From Chamaelirium japonicum (lineage: Eukaryota > Streptophyta > Magnoliopsida > Liliales > Melanthiaceae), in contig OX393556.1 in NCBI GenBank assembly GCA_947650365.1, positions 79,280,079 through 79,344,078 of the forward strand: 64,000 bases of DNA, written 5' to 3'. Position 1 is the first letter of the stretch, and each line of letters begins with the position of its first letter. Positions 44,980 to 58,499 of the stretch are shown in pieces. A program made the translations under genes and the position numbers. A model generated the notes under the pieces. That model did not search any database. It saw only the letters and a list, made by a program, of their open reading frames with translations, and was not told the DNA's origin.

Positions 44980-46297
44980 GTTGCCTGGTTATTGTTAGCA
45001 AAGCCAAGGCGACCTTCTCTATTCTTGAATAACGAGTCTCGGCAGGCAGAAGGTTGTGGCTGATGTAGTAGATGAGGTGCTCAACAGTATCCCTTCTGCT
45101 AACTAAGACTACGCTGATGACTTGATCGGTGATGGCGAGATATACCCAGAGTGGTTCTCCCAGTGATGGCGCAATTAGGATAGAAGCTCGAACGAGATAG
45201 AATTTGATACTTTGGAAGGCTTGCTCACAAGCTGAGTCCCATCTTGCAGTACTGGCTTTGTAGAGCTTGTCGAAGAATGACTTGTATTTGTCCAAAGACT
45301 TGGCGATGAATCAAGTAAGAGTAACTAGCCTTCTCATGAGACACTGAACCTCTTTCGGGTTAGAAAGTGAAAGCATTTTTAGGATCACTCGAATTTGGTC
45401 TGGATTTGCTTCGATACCTATCCTGGTCACCTGGTGACCCAGGAATTTGCCCAATTGCACTCCGAAAGTATAATTGGCTGGATTTAACTTCATGCAATAT
45501 TTCCTCAGAACTTGAAAGGTTTCGGCGATGTCAGAGATATGCTTCACTCGGCTTTGACTTTTGGTGAGCAAATCATCGACGTATACTTCGACATTACGAC
45601 CGATCTGTTCTTTGAACATCTTCGTGACTAACCTCTGGTAAGTCATCCCTGCGTTCTTCAGACCGAAGGGCATGAGGTTGCAGCATTAGAGGCTTCAGTC
45701 TATCACAAATCTTATTTTCTCCTGATCATCTTAATGTAATGGAATTTGATTGTAGCCTGAGTACCCGTCTATGAAAGATATAAGCTCGTGCCCTGCGGTG
45801 GCATCAATGAGCCTGTCTATCATTGGTATAGGGAGCAGATCCTTGGGGCAACTTTGTTGATGTTGGTGAAGTTGATGCAAACTCTGATATTCTCATTCTT
45901 CTTTGGGACGGCGCTGATGTTGGAGATCCAAATTGGGTCCTCTACTTTACGGATGAAGCCTGCCATGAGCAACTTTTTGATTTCTTTTGATATTACAACC
46001 AGTTATTTTAGTCTGACTGTTCGAGGCTTTTGCTTGACCGCATTCACCCCTTCTTTGATGGTAAGCCGATGACATGCATAGTCTGAATTGATCTCGGGCA
46101 TGTCTTCAAAGCTCCAGGCAAACACGTCGATATTAGACTTGAGGAATGATACCAAGTCTTATGCTTTTGCGTCACTAAGATCAGTATTGATGAATGTCTC
46201 TCGAGGATGATTGCCATTGTCGATATCTACTTGGACGATCTCCTCTACTAAAGGTGGAGTCTCCCACTCCGTCAGTGAAGGCTCAAGCAATAGAGGC
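44980..46297 (-). pseudogene. Gypsy RT and RNase H relic
   Basis: RNase H segments (ISHNLLPAETRYSRIEKVALALL; about 45290-44990) lie to the left of RT segments (MPFGLKNAGMTYQRLVTKMF, VYVDDLLTKS; about 45680-45310). The RT N-terminus is around 46070-45780. A TFINTDLSDAKA-type pre-RT segment ends at the copia B insertion. Several breaks. Confidence 0.8.
46293..46297. repeat. Left TSD GAGGC of copia B
   Basis: GAGGC precedes the left LTR and is repeated at 56361-56365. Confidence 0.85.
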
Positions 46298-48629
46298 TGT
46301 TGGATATGAATCCATGGTAGAGGCCCGCAGCGGAAGTAAAGTGAAGGTCCGAAGACCATGAGCGGTGTGCGTTACATATCAAAATTTACATCGAAACGAT
46401 CTATACGTGCGTGTATGAATCTAGCATGGCATCTACGCGAACCCGTAACGTCGATCTAACGCAAAAGAACAATCTAGCATGCATACATGTTCCATCTATG
46501 TTAGATCTACATGTTAGAGATCATACCTGCGTGCGGATTCTTTTACCGCGATAAATTTCTTCTTTGTCGATGGAGACGAGCATGGATCTGCTCGATATAG
46601 CTTTGGTGCGATGGCCATAACTTTCTGCTCCAAACTCGGATTAGGCTGAAATATGGACTACAGGTAAACAACTTTGAGATGCAACTTTTGAAACAAGTTT
46701 CACCTTGTTTGGACTTCTGTAGCTTTCGGAATCACAGAAACAACGTTGATTTTCTGTATAGATTCTGGACAGCAAAAGGTTGCGGGAGACGCCTTCTAGT
46801 TCACCCGATCTCACACGATGCACGGTACCTCGTCGATGGATCTCTGAGTACCTCCATCCGACGAGCCTTCTCCTTCTACGAAACACCACACGAGGAAGAC
46901 GAGTCGCCATCCAATGGCGCAAGCGAGGGAGAGAGAGACAAGAGAGGAGAAGAGAAGAGAGGAGAGGGGGCGGCTAGGGTTTCCCCATAGCTTACATGGC
47001 CGGCCCTAGGGCTTGCAACATGCATGGCTGGACCCCCCTCTCCCCTATGTCCTTATATAGGGCCAGCCTTATCCTTATGGATAAGGCTAGTACGGATAGA
47101 ATTGACTGATTCAAACCTTCTCCCTATATATCTCTTCTTTATCTTTATCTTTTCCTTGGATTTGAAAACGATCAAAACTAGCCCATTTTCTGTGCCTCAT
47201 GACCGGCCCTTTCATCGGAGGCAACAACCTCCCGAAACCAATGGGGCCGGCCTTGACCAGTCTCTCAACACTTAGGGCCAGCCCCCTTAGTACATAGTGG
47301 CGCATGGCATGACCAGAACGCCCTTATGTCACTAGTTGGCCGTTCCTCGTGTACGAGACTTTGCAAGGCACACATAAGTGAAGTGCACAGTGATTTCACT
47401 ATTCTCTGAGGTTTCCGTAAGGTCACCCTAGTGAAGTTAACTAGTTAACTCGTAACATATCCCGGTGCATTGCACCCATGTGGCAAAGTCCACTTATGGC
47501 AAGGAATTGCTACATGCGTCTCTGCACTAACCTAGGGTTTCCCCTTAGTGCACACACGTAGCTACACATCTACCGTGCACTAGTGCGAAGCACTCACGGA
47601 GTTTAGGCTTAAACTTCTTGCTTCCTCTAACTACGTTCTGTGTTTCGAGGAGATGGTATAAGAACCGTACATAATGTCGATAAGGTGGAGCCTCCAGGGA
47701 CCAGGGTTCATGGCTTCTAACCTAGACTCGATCAACACACTACCCGAGTGTACCATCGATCCTCTGAGTCCAAGTTAACCTGCATAGCCACCCAGAGTGC
47801 GACGCAGGTTGCACTCTAATTCCCCCGGACTTACTATGTTCTCCCTTATACCCCTGCTCTCCGCTTAGTATGGTAAACTCGCTGTCCCTCCATCTGGTGC
47901 CATGATGTAACTCGAACGGTGGAGAATACCGTCAGACTCGAGTGCTCATATGACTCGGTTCCTTCCAGGTTGACCACATACATCGTACCTTCGATTACTC
48001 TTCCGAGCAACCGGATCTATTACCAGTCCAACTGATGACCACCTGGCCAGGGTTTAATACGACGTAGGTCAGACCAAGGAACGCACCTCCCGTTAGGGGT
48101 GTGGATAGCCTGCAGGAGTGACACACTGATGCAACGCCAGCCGGGTAACCCAGTACACCATGGTTTTGGATCACTGTATCCGGATCCTCACACATTGGTG
48201 CGCCAAAGCACCACACAACTGGTTAGTCCACCAGACATGGTTCCTCAGGGTTTAGGACCGTTTTACCCTAAGCAGAAACACGGTTTAGTGCACCAGTGTC
48301 TGCTCACCGATCTGTGCATCGTGTTGGTTCTGTTCGGCCACAGTCACTGTGCCTGGTAATGACCGTGGTGGAGACACCCATGCTCTGTCATCCCAACAGC
48401 TTATCCTGATAGGGCGACCAACCCTAATCAGAGCTGCGAACGTATTTAGGTTATATGGGACTAGTCCCTTGAGTCTCCCACTCAAGAGGATTACCATGTA
48501 GCCATGGCTCTCTGTTCTGTAGTCAGAACACGTACTAAGGTACGTACCAGGATGCAATCTTATACTATCAATCATACATAGCTAAACTATATAGGTTTTT
48601 ACGAACTGTAGACCTCACCAATTCTAACA
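46298..48629 (-). repeat. Left LTR (3' LTR) of copia B
   Basis: TG...CA ends. A TATA box (CCTATATAAGG on the minus strand) lies at about 47050-47060. Donor-like GCAG|GTATGAT near 46525. Confidence 0.9.
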
Positions 48630-51600
48630 ATCTCCTACTAGGTCTAACGAGGAATAACGGTGTTGAGCTCTGTAGCTTCTACATGCTGCCCAAAAGTCTT
48701 TGTAGGAATTCCCTAAAGGAATTGGCAACATTGTCTGTAGATTCCACCTCAGTACCGCTACTTGCATTTCCTCCTATAACTGTCAGATCAAGTGGAGTTT
48801 GTACTTGATGGGTTTCCCCTCACGGCGGTGCCTAGTCTTTTTGGACCTTGCTTACCGCTCTTCTGTTGCAACAACAGATAACTAAGCCTCTGGTACGTGT
48901 CACAAGAACTTTAAGAACTTCCTAAGCTATACCACCTGGTAGACTACCTCCCACGCAACAACGTGCTCAGTCTTTGTGGTAGAGTCTATGATGCACTCTT
49001 ACTTCACACTCTATCAACTACCGCTTTTAATCCCAAGATTAAAAATAATTCCTGAAATTGATTCTCTAGAACACATATCTGACACCAAAGTCAGATCATG
49101 TGTGTCCAATCGATATCAGGACCTGTGAAGTGCAAGCTAACTCACAATCCTTACTTAATGAGGATTTCTGAGTATACCCTTCACTTTAGTCCAGTGATTT
49201 GGACCCGGGTTCGACTGAAACCGACCCATGAATTCTGCTACGCAATAGATATCTAGCCTCCTAAAACGAATCTGGCTAGAATCTTATCTTCATACGTAGC
49301 CTGTGACAGTAAGAGAACCTTGCTCTGGTTATCTCGAGTTACCTTGATTCCCAGAGCATAACTCGCCTCACTAGGGTCTTTCACATCGAATTATGATGAC
49401 TACAAACCTTTACCTAAACAATATTCTTACGCCATTTTCAATCAGTAGAATATCGTTAACGTAAAGCACTAAATACACCCTTGTAGCTATTTTACCTTTC
49501 TTGTACCAACTTGGTTTATCCTCATTCTGATCAAATCCGTGTGAGCGGATTCCCTTGATCAAAATAGATCTTCCAACCTGGACGCTTAAATTGCATCAGT
49601 CCATAAATGGACCTTTGCAACTTGCATTCCATATCTTCCTAACCTATTGACACAAAGCCTGAGGCTATATCATCCATATGTGCTTTTCAAATTCCCGTTA
49701 GGGAATAACTGTCTTGACATCCATCAACCAGATCTCCTAACTATAATGGGCTGTGATAGATTTAAGAGGATCCGAATAGGCTTAGGCATAGCTACCAGTG
49801 AGATGGTTTTGACATAATCAATCCCTTCTCCTTTAGTAACTAATCTAGCTACTTAAGTCTTAACCGGGTGCTCTTCTTATACACCTCCGACACCCCGAAG
49901 GGTGATAGTGCTATAAATGTCAAGACTGTTCCAAGGGATATTGATGCAAATTTGCCTCCATGGTCTTTTGTCAGTCAGAGCTGTCGGAATCACCCACTAC
50001 TTCTTCGTAGCTCTAGGGATTATCCTCTTGAAACTTTGGATTAACTATCGAAGTTTCTCCATAGTATCTTTCAGGAGCTCTAATGGTCCTACAACGACGA
50101 GGTGGTGGTGGTACAAAGAAAGCTCCCACTACTTCTTCGTAGCTCTAGGGATCATTCTCCTGAAACTCTGGATTAACTATCGAAGTTTCTCTATAGTATC
50201 TTTCAGGAGCTCTGATGGTCCCACAACGACGATGTGGTGGTGGTACAAAAGTGAATTGTTTCTACAGTACCTGGTATACTAGTTTCTGTATCATCTACTC
50301 CCACTACGTTTTTCAGATGCACACTCTCTACCAGTACCCAATAGTTCACCCAGAACTACCTTACTGATAAACTTATGGTCTATAATATAATCCTGGTCTA
50401 GGTAGATGGTATTCGTAGAAACGATTACCTTCCAAACCTCAAGATCATAGAATAGTCCACCGTATGCCTCCTTAAGGTAACCTACAAACAGATATACCTG
50501 GAACTATATCTCCATCTCATCCCTCTTGTCCTTTTGCACAAGTGCAGGACAACCCTATATCTCGAGACTCTATAGTGTCAGCTTTCGTTTAGACCATAGC
50601 TCTTTATAGGTCTGAGGCACTGATCTAGATGAGAGATAATTTCAGATATAAGCTACTGTTTCAAGATACAACCCCACTAAAAGGTGGGTAGTACATTTAG
50701 CAATATTCATCATACTACGGGCCATGTCAAACAAGGTCCGATTCCTTCTCTCCGAGACTTTATTCTGACGTGTCATCCTTGGAGCATTTAACTGGAAGAT
50801 AATCCCATACTCCCTCAAGATCCTATGGAACTCGTCCGATAGTGACTTACTCCTTCAATTAAATCGAAGAGTCTTCTATCATCTAGATACTCTTGGAACC
50901 ATAAACGTCAAAATTAACTAACACCAATACTATAGTGGCCCTTTTAGTTATTATGCCTTCCAGATTTCACTCATAGGTTAGAAGGATCTCTGATGAATCT
51001 GTGAACAGAAACTCGGCCTTCTTTTATCTTTGAATTTATCTAAGGCAGAATATCTAAATCAGAGGGGTTACAAATGGGATAGCTTCTCTAAAGGATTTAG
51101 ATGAATTCTAATTAGACGATGCAGCTGTCATGAAATCTATTTCCGAATTAGGATTAAATACAAAGAGATTTTTCTGATATATTCCTCTAACTATGAAGCT
51201 ATCAATTCAGTTTAAGATACATACCTACGGTGCTGTCTAAAATTAATAACTTCATTTACTGAGGAGGAAACAGAACGAAATCTCTAAAGATCAAAATCCT
51301 TATTTGGTAAAGACTAAGATAACATATCTGATAGCATCCACAGCGGCTTATAGCATCAGTACCTATATTAGGATCACTTCATTATAAAGTAGCTTTCTGC
51401 TTTCCTTGAATCTCTGTAGACCCGAAGTCTATATTCCAAGAAGCAGAAGAACTGCTACTAGATAGCGACTTTACCCCTAACACCCTGAGACTATACTCAA
51501 TTTTCAAATACCTCCTATTTTTGCCACAGCGGAAACACTTCCGTCCTTGGCGTCACTAGACTTAGGAGTCCACACCAGTTTCTGCACTAGAATAGTTCTC

Positions 51601-54016
51601 AATCTCTGATAAGTTATTCCTTTAGGTTCTTTTATAGAAGACCTATGTTAAGTACTAAAGGCATTACCTTTAATCTTGATCCCATCCTTTGTCTCTTGGA
51701 AATCTCCTTAGAAGTTCTACGTTTGCCATCTCTAGCTTGTTAAAGCTAAAGTCTTTGACAACGCCTTCGAAGGTTCCAGACAAGGATGCAAGATAGATAT
51801 CTTCCACCACCTTGTTATCTGGCACCATGTCTTTGGAATCTAGTTCGATCTGAAACTCAAAGATATATTCCCGAACAAGCATACCCACTGACATCTTGGT
51901 ACCGACAAGTATCTTGGTGGATAAGCGATGAGTCTACCGACTTCGCCCAGCAGACATCTAATTCAAGTAAAACTTTAATTGAGAAGACCAGGCATATCTC
52001 TGACTTGCTTCTAAGGAGTTATCTGCAAGTCTGCTATGACACAGAACTTGCACATCTCCTCAGACTCTCGCTAGTCATCATATGCCCTAGTTAGTGCCCT
52101 AGTGATATCTGGACCCGTTAGGTCTAGTAGAGGGATATTTAGATTGCAATCCAATGTACGTTTACTACCCTAAGCATAAGTTAAAGATAACGCTTCCGCT
52201 CTGTGTAGTTAGAGACCCGATAACTGGTTCTCTTATGGGATAGCGGGTAGGGGAACTATATGGTTGAATGAAAAAGAATGCAGGAAAAACTTATTTTATG
52301 GATTTTTAAAACAAGCTAATTATATCCAAATGTCAGCGCTACCCTCACAGCGAAGACACCTCTATGGATTAATTTAACCATGTATGTAAGATCTCGGAAT
52401 CGGCTACACCTGTCCGAGGGGGCAGTGTGCAGGTCTTCCGCTTACACGGGTCTTTCCCTTGACCCTATCCAAATCTACCAACTAAGGGCTTTGATGAACC
52501 ATGATTATCTTTTGGCCAGTACCACATGATCACCATTGTCCTTTGCAATGAATACCTCACGTGTACTTCGAATGCTTAACCACGAGCCTAGACAATTACG
52601 GAACGGAAGTTCTAACGGCCCCCATAAGGGTATGTAAAAGCCTGAACCCTTGGCGCTATAATCGCCATATCCTGAGGGAGATCACTAAGTTGCCTGGCAT
52701 GGAAAAACACAGCTCTCACCCGAGGGGGTTGTTGAGTTATGCCCTCTCACCCGAGCACGAAGTGATTGGCCGTGGAGGCCAGAGGATCTCTAAAAGTCCT
52801 CTCTTGTATCCCTTATTAAATTTGAGGGTTATTTAATGCAAGTATGAGTGTACACTAAGGTCATGACAACCTATACACTAGACCCTGGTCATACCGTGCT
52901 CCCACTAGCATTTCAAGTCTTTCGCAAAGCATTAATCGATCTCGGAATATCATAGTCCCTGCCTCGAGTGGATTTCTCCACTCAAGGGTCACATTATATA
53001 TCCCAAGAACATCGATGCTTTGCAAACCTAGCTATCACGTTAATGCTCTGGAGCTTAGCCTAAGGTCAAACTGACAAGAAAGGTCTTCCACTACCATGGC
53101 GCCTCGCTTATAAATTTGACGAATGATGTCATAGTAGAATTCAAACTCATTCTAGGTTTCGATGCTGGCCAAATAGGCACACCCGACTAATCGGGTGTTG
53201 ACCTAATGGTGACATAACCAAATGTGAGGAATTTACACTATCATCAATAGTCAATTAAATAATAGGCGCCACTAGTGGAATCCTATCCTAATAAGGTCGC
53301 TAGGACCCGAGGAGAAAGAGCATCCCTCTAACACAGATAATTAAATTATCGTATCGGGGTTCTCTACAAAAATATAAAGAACAGTAGAAAGAAACAACAA
53401 CACAACTAAATCAAGTTCAGGGTCCGACCCCTGAACCTGATTGGCACAGCATAGGCTCTCTATCTCCTTCGCAAGGCTCCTCGATCCGGTGCAAGCCTCT
53501 GTATACGATCTCCTGACGCTTTCTGCCCTTTGTCGTCATAGTGTATGCTTCGTCGGATCACCATTGTCCTCCAAGGTTCCGCTCGTCCTCCCGGTAGTGG
53601 ATCTTCGTGGCAGGCCCTCCTCTTCAATCTGTAACCGAAAAAGCTCTAGTACGCTTCGAGCAAGTGCTCGCTCGTACACAATTTCCTAGAAAGAAAAGAG
53701 AAAACAAGCCTAGCAACAAAGCCTAGGAATCAAGGGTGGTCAACTTCCACCACTTGCCCGATAATGGCTCTAAAACCTATCCACACACAGAAGAAAAAAC
53801 ACATCCAGACATATTTGCTAACCCGGAGTCCGACCCCCGGTAGCAAGCAATCACATATCCAGAATAATTTTAGAAGCGGCGCCTTGCAAGAACGATTCAT
53901 AGAACATACAAAATATACTATGCATGATCTACTCGTAGAACCCCGATGGCGGCACATACTATTCATGCGCGCACATGACGGTTTCATAAAAAAACATGAA
54001 CGCACACTACTAGCGT
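48630..54016 (-). pseudogene. Degenerate internal region of copia B
   Basis: Gag remnant around 51890-51670 and the same long leader (about 52250-54016) as copia A. It includes a local direct repeat of about 126 bp at 49990-50245 that copia A lacks. No long ORF; many breaks. Confidence 0.8.
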
Positions 54017-54028
54017 GCTCTGATACCA
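54017..54028 (-). promoter_or_regulatory. Primer binding site of copia B
   Basis: TGGTATCAGAGC on the minus strand, two bases from the 5' LTR. Confidence 0.85.
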
Positions 54029-54030
54029 AT

Positions 54031-56360
54031 TGTTGGATGTGAATCCATGGTAGAGGCCCGCAGCGGAAGCAAAGTGAAGGTCCGAAGATCGTGAGCGGTG
54101 TGCATTACATATCAAAATTTTCATTGAAACGATCTACACGTCCGTGTATAAATCTAGCATGGCATCTACGCGAACCCCTAACGTCGATCTAACACAAAAG
54201 AATAATCTAGCATGCATGCATGTTCTATCTATGTTAGATCTACATGTTAGAGATCATACCTGCATGCGGATTCTTTCACCGCGATAAATTTCTTCTTTGT
54301 CGATGGAGACGGGCTCGGATCTGCTCCATATAGCTTCGGTGCAATAGCCATAACTTTCGTCTCCAAATTCGGATTGGGCTGAAATTGGGACTACAGGTAA
54401 CCAACTTCGAGACACAACTTATGAAGCAAGCTTCACCTCGTTTGAACTTCTGTAACTCCCGAAATCACAGAAACAATACTGATTTTCTGTGCAGATTCTG
54501 GACAGCAAAAGGTTGCAGGAAATGTCTTCTATTTCACCCGATCTCACACGATGCATGGCACCTCGTCAATGGATCTCTGAGTACCTCCATCCGACAAGCC
54601 TTCTCCTTCTATGAAACACCATGAGAGGAAGATGAGTCGCCATCCATTGGCGCAAGCGAGGGAGAGAGAGACAAGAGAGGAGAAGAGAAGAGAGGAGAGG
54701 GGGCGGCTAGGGTTTTCCCATAGCTTGCATGGCCGGCCCTAGGGCTTGCAACATGCATGGCCGGCCCCCCCTCTCCCCTATGTCCTTATATAGGGCCGGC
54801 CTTATCCTTATGGATAAGGCTAGTACGGATAGGATTGACTGATTCAAACCTTCTCCCTATATATCTCTTCTTTATCTCTATCTTTTCCTTGGTTTTGAAA
54901 ACGGTCAAAACTAGCCCATTTTCTGTGCCTCATGACCAGCCCTTTCATTGGAGGCAACAACCTCCCAAAACCAATGGGGCCGGCCTTGACCAGTCTCTCA
55001 ACACTTAGGGCCGGCCCCCTTAGTACATAGTGGCGCATGGTATGACCAAAACGCCCTTATGTCACTAGTTGGCCGTTTCTCGTGTACGAGACTTTGCAAG
55101 GCACACATAAGTGAAGTACACCAGTGATTTCACTATTCTTTGAGGTTCCCGTAAGGTCCCCCTAGTGAAGTCAACTAGTTAACTCGCAACATGTCCCGGT
55201 ACATTGCACCCATGTGGCAAAGTCCACTTATGGCAAGGAATTGCTACATGCGTCTCTACACTAACCTAGGGTTTCCCCTTAGTGCACACGCGTACTACGC
55301 ATCTACCGTGCACTAGTGCGAAGCACTCACAGAGTGTAGGCTTAAACTTCTCGCTTCCTCTAACTTTGTTTTGTGTTCCGAGGAGATGGTATAAGAACCG
55401 TACATAATGTCAATAAGGTGGAACCTTTAGGGACCAGGGTTCATGGCTTCTAACTTAGACTCGATCGACACACTACCCGAGTGTACCATCGATCCTCTGA
55501 GTCCAAGTTAACCTGCATAGCCACCCAGAGTGCGACGTAGGTTGCACTCCAATTCCCTCGGACTTACTATGTTCTCCCTCATACCCCTGCTCTCCGCTTA
55601 GAATGGTAAACTCACTGTCCCTCCATCTGGTGCCATGATGCAACTCGAGCGGTGGAGAATACCATCAGACTCGAGTGCTCATATGACTCGGTTCCTTCCA
55701 GGTTGATCACATACATCGTGCCTCCGATTACTCTTCCGAGCAACCGGATCCGTCACCAGTCCAACTGATGACCACCTGGCCAGGGTTTAATATGACGTAG
55801 ATCAGACCAAGGAACGCACCTCCCGTTAGGGGTGTGGATAGCCTGCAGGAGTGACACGCTGATGCAACGCCAGCCGGATAACCTAGTACACCATGGTTTT
55901 GGATCACTGTATCCGGATCCTCACACATTGGTGCGCCAAAGCACCACACAACTGGTTAGTCCACCAGACATGGTTCCTCAGGGTTTAGGACCGTTTTACT
56001 CTAAGTAGAAACACCGTTTAGTACACCAGTGTCTGCTCACCGATCTATACACCGTGTTGGTTCCGTTCGGCCACAGTCACTGTGCCTAGTAATGACCGTA
56101 GTGGAGACACCCACGCTCTGTCATCCCAACAGCTTATCCTGATTGGGCGACCAACCCTAATCAGAGCTGCGAACATATTTAGGTTACATGGGACTAGTCC
56201 CTTGAGTCTCCCACTCAAGAGGATTACCATGTAGCCATGGCTCTCTGTTCTGTAGTCAGAACACGTACTATGGTATGTACCAGGATGCAATCTTATACTA
56301 TCAACCATACATAGCTAAACTATAGGTTTTTACGAGCTGTAGACCTCACTAATTCTAACA
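54031..56360 (-). repeat. Right LTR (5' LTR) of copia B
   Basis: 2330 bp. A TATA box (CCTATATAAGG on the minus strand) lies at about 54784-54795. Followed by the GAGGC TSD copy. Confidence 0.9.
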
Positions 56361-58490
56361 GAGGCTCCTTTGATTGCTATCTAATCGAGGGACTAACTTC
56401 GTCGGCCAAACGCTTCGCTGGTGTTGCACTAATAGTTGGTCGAATCTACGCAATCGCAGGCTAGCACTGTCTGCCCATCTGTAGGCTACCTCGAATACAT
56501 CTTATACCCTCCCCAGTAGGAAACTTGAGAGGTTGGTGATAAGGGGAAAAGACAACACTGATCTACTGCAGGAAGAGTCTGCCTAGGATAGCGTTGTAGT
56601 TCGATGTTACTTTAACGGCAGTGAATCAAACTTACGCTCGTATCTTTCTGCTGAGATCGAGTATGAACCTTGTTTCCCCCATCGTGATGCTCTGCTTGTC
56701 ATTGAAATCAGTGATGACAATGGGGATGATGTCAAGGCTCTCATACTTATGTTCGAGCCGCTTGAAGTAGTCAAAGAACATGATATCGATGGAGCCATAG
56801 GTATCAACAAGTATCCGATTGGGGAGTTCTTATCTATCACAAGGCAGAGGACCATGGGGTCACGGTGTGGAGTATGACTTCGTTGAGGTCTTGATTAGTG
56901 AAAATTATCGTCGGCTATGGCAGGTTCTTGATAGGCTTCTCGATCCAAGACTTCTCGACTTGGGCGAGCATATGGACATTATAAACGCACCCTACTTGCT
57001 GCTTGACTTCCTTCTGAGTTGGAGTTTGGTAGTGGAGATTGTTGTGAATGCCATAGAACTCTGCTTGAATGACGATAGGGGTCGGTTGAAGCACGACCGA
57101 GCGAATCCAATACATCTCCTTCTCCTTTAGCTGAGGGGGAGGAGGAAGTGAATCATTAGCTTCTCCTACTTCTGCCTTATACTCCTGGAGGTAGCCTTCT
57201 TGCAAAAGCTCCTCCAGGTGGTTCTTAATGCGAAAGCACCAAGAAGTAGGGTGGCCATGGTACTAGCAAAAGTTGCAATAGACCGATTTATCTTCCGTCT
57301 GCTTGGATCCAAGCTTAAGAGGGTTGAGCCTCCTAAGATACTCCTTGTGCTGGATCTACTTGAGGATGATATGGATTGACAGATTCTAATCGGTGAACTT
57401 GGTCATTCGAGGGTTCGTGGGTCTATCACCTACCCTCTTTGGCCGTTTGGAGGATTCACCTTCCTCGGCCTAAGCATTGTAAGCTGGGCTGTCGGTCTCA
57501 CTGGCTCCTTGTCTGAAGGATGCTTCTTGAGGTCACATCCTTTGTGAGTGATCTGATCATCATCTACCTTGATTTCCCTTTGGATATGATCAAACATCGC
57601 CCTGAATGAGGTAGGGGGGTTGCGAATGAAATCATTGTAGATATGGAGATTATAGCGTAGGGCGTTCTAGAATACAAGCATAACAGTCTTATCGTCGATA
57701 GGACGTTTGGAGAGCACTGCATGCTCATACTAGAACCTCCGAGTGAAGTCTCAGAGGGTTTTATCTGTACCCATCCGGAGCTAGTAGAGAGTGTCAGTTT
57801 GAAGTTCAACAGATAGTGCTGAATGAAGAGTCTACCTGAACCCCAAACCAGCTCACGAAGCCCGTCAAGAGATTGTGGTACCAATCGAGTAACATGTCAT
57901 CCAAGTTGCCAGCAAAGGTGCAGCATTATACCTGGTTGTTATGATTGTGCAAATGTTAATACTTGTTTGAAAGCCAAGACGTGCAACATCAGGTCTCCTG
58001 TTAGACAATTGAACTTGGAGAGAGTAGGAGTTCTCTAGCTTTGAGGGAAAGGAGCTTGGAGAATCTGCTGGAGTGGCCTTCGAAGGCATGGTCGTTCCAA
58101 TGATCACCTCGTTGGTCGGAGAGGTGTCTCAGATGAAGTGGAAGAGATGGAGTCGAAGGCCTTCTAATTAAATAACACCTAGTCGGGATTTGGTCAATAC
58201 GATGATATTGCCGAACTCTCGAGTGTATCGACGATGGATCACCTGGATGGAGTAGGATATGGGTCGCGCTATCGGTAGATATTTGCTCCGTTGTTGACAT
58301 CGGAGGCTAATGTCAAGAGATTCACCCCTGCTTCGATGGTGATCCACAGGATAGAGTCTCTCTACCATGAGAGCCGCATTCTATTTTATAAGGGTAAGGA
58401 GTTGGAAGTCCTCCGCTGAAATCCGATATGTCGCAGGAGGGTCTGTGATAGAAGAGACATGCGCTTTCCTTAGAGTAGAGTCGGCTTATT
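56361..58490 (-). pseudogene. Gypsy gag and protease relic
   Basis: On the minus strand a protease-like stretch (SIDIMFFDYFKRLEHKYESL; about 56800-56700) follows a gag zinc-knuckle region near 57300-57180 (YHGHPTSWCF, KNHLEELLQEGYLQEY). The capsid part is at about 57950-57500 and a charged N-terminal part at 58490-58000. Several breaks. Confidence 0.7.
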
Positions 58491-58499
58491 GAGGGGATT

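Larger units (their letters stand above)
46298..56360 (-). mobile_element. Ty1/copia element 'copia B', older sister of copia A
   Basis: LTRs of about 2330 bp, 5-bp TSD, tRNA-Met primer site and polypurine tract are all present on the minus strand, so it is structurally complete at 10,063 bp. By partial comparison its LTRs differ by roughly 4-6% (about 7% in the first 210 bp), suggesting 1.5-2.5 million years at 1.3e-8. The internal region matches copia A throughout, including its decay, with many breaks. Confidence 0.9.
44869..58490 (-). mobile_element. Ty3/gypsy relic on the minus strand, split by copia B
   Basis: Gag lies at the right (about 58490-57150), then protease (about 56860-56600), then copia B, then RT and RNase H (46297-44990). 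This is the order of a minus-strand Ty3/gypsy element. No integrase or LTR is seen on the left, so the 3' part is missing. Many breaks; looks old. Confidence 0.75.
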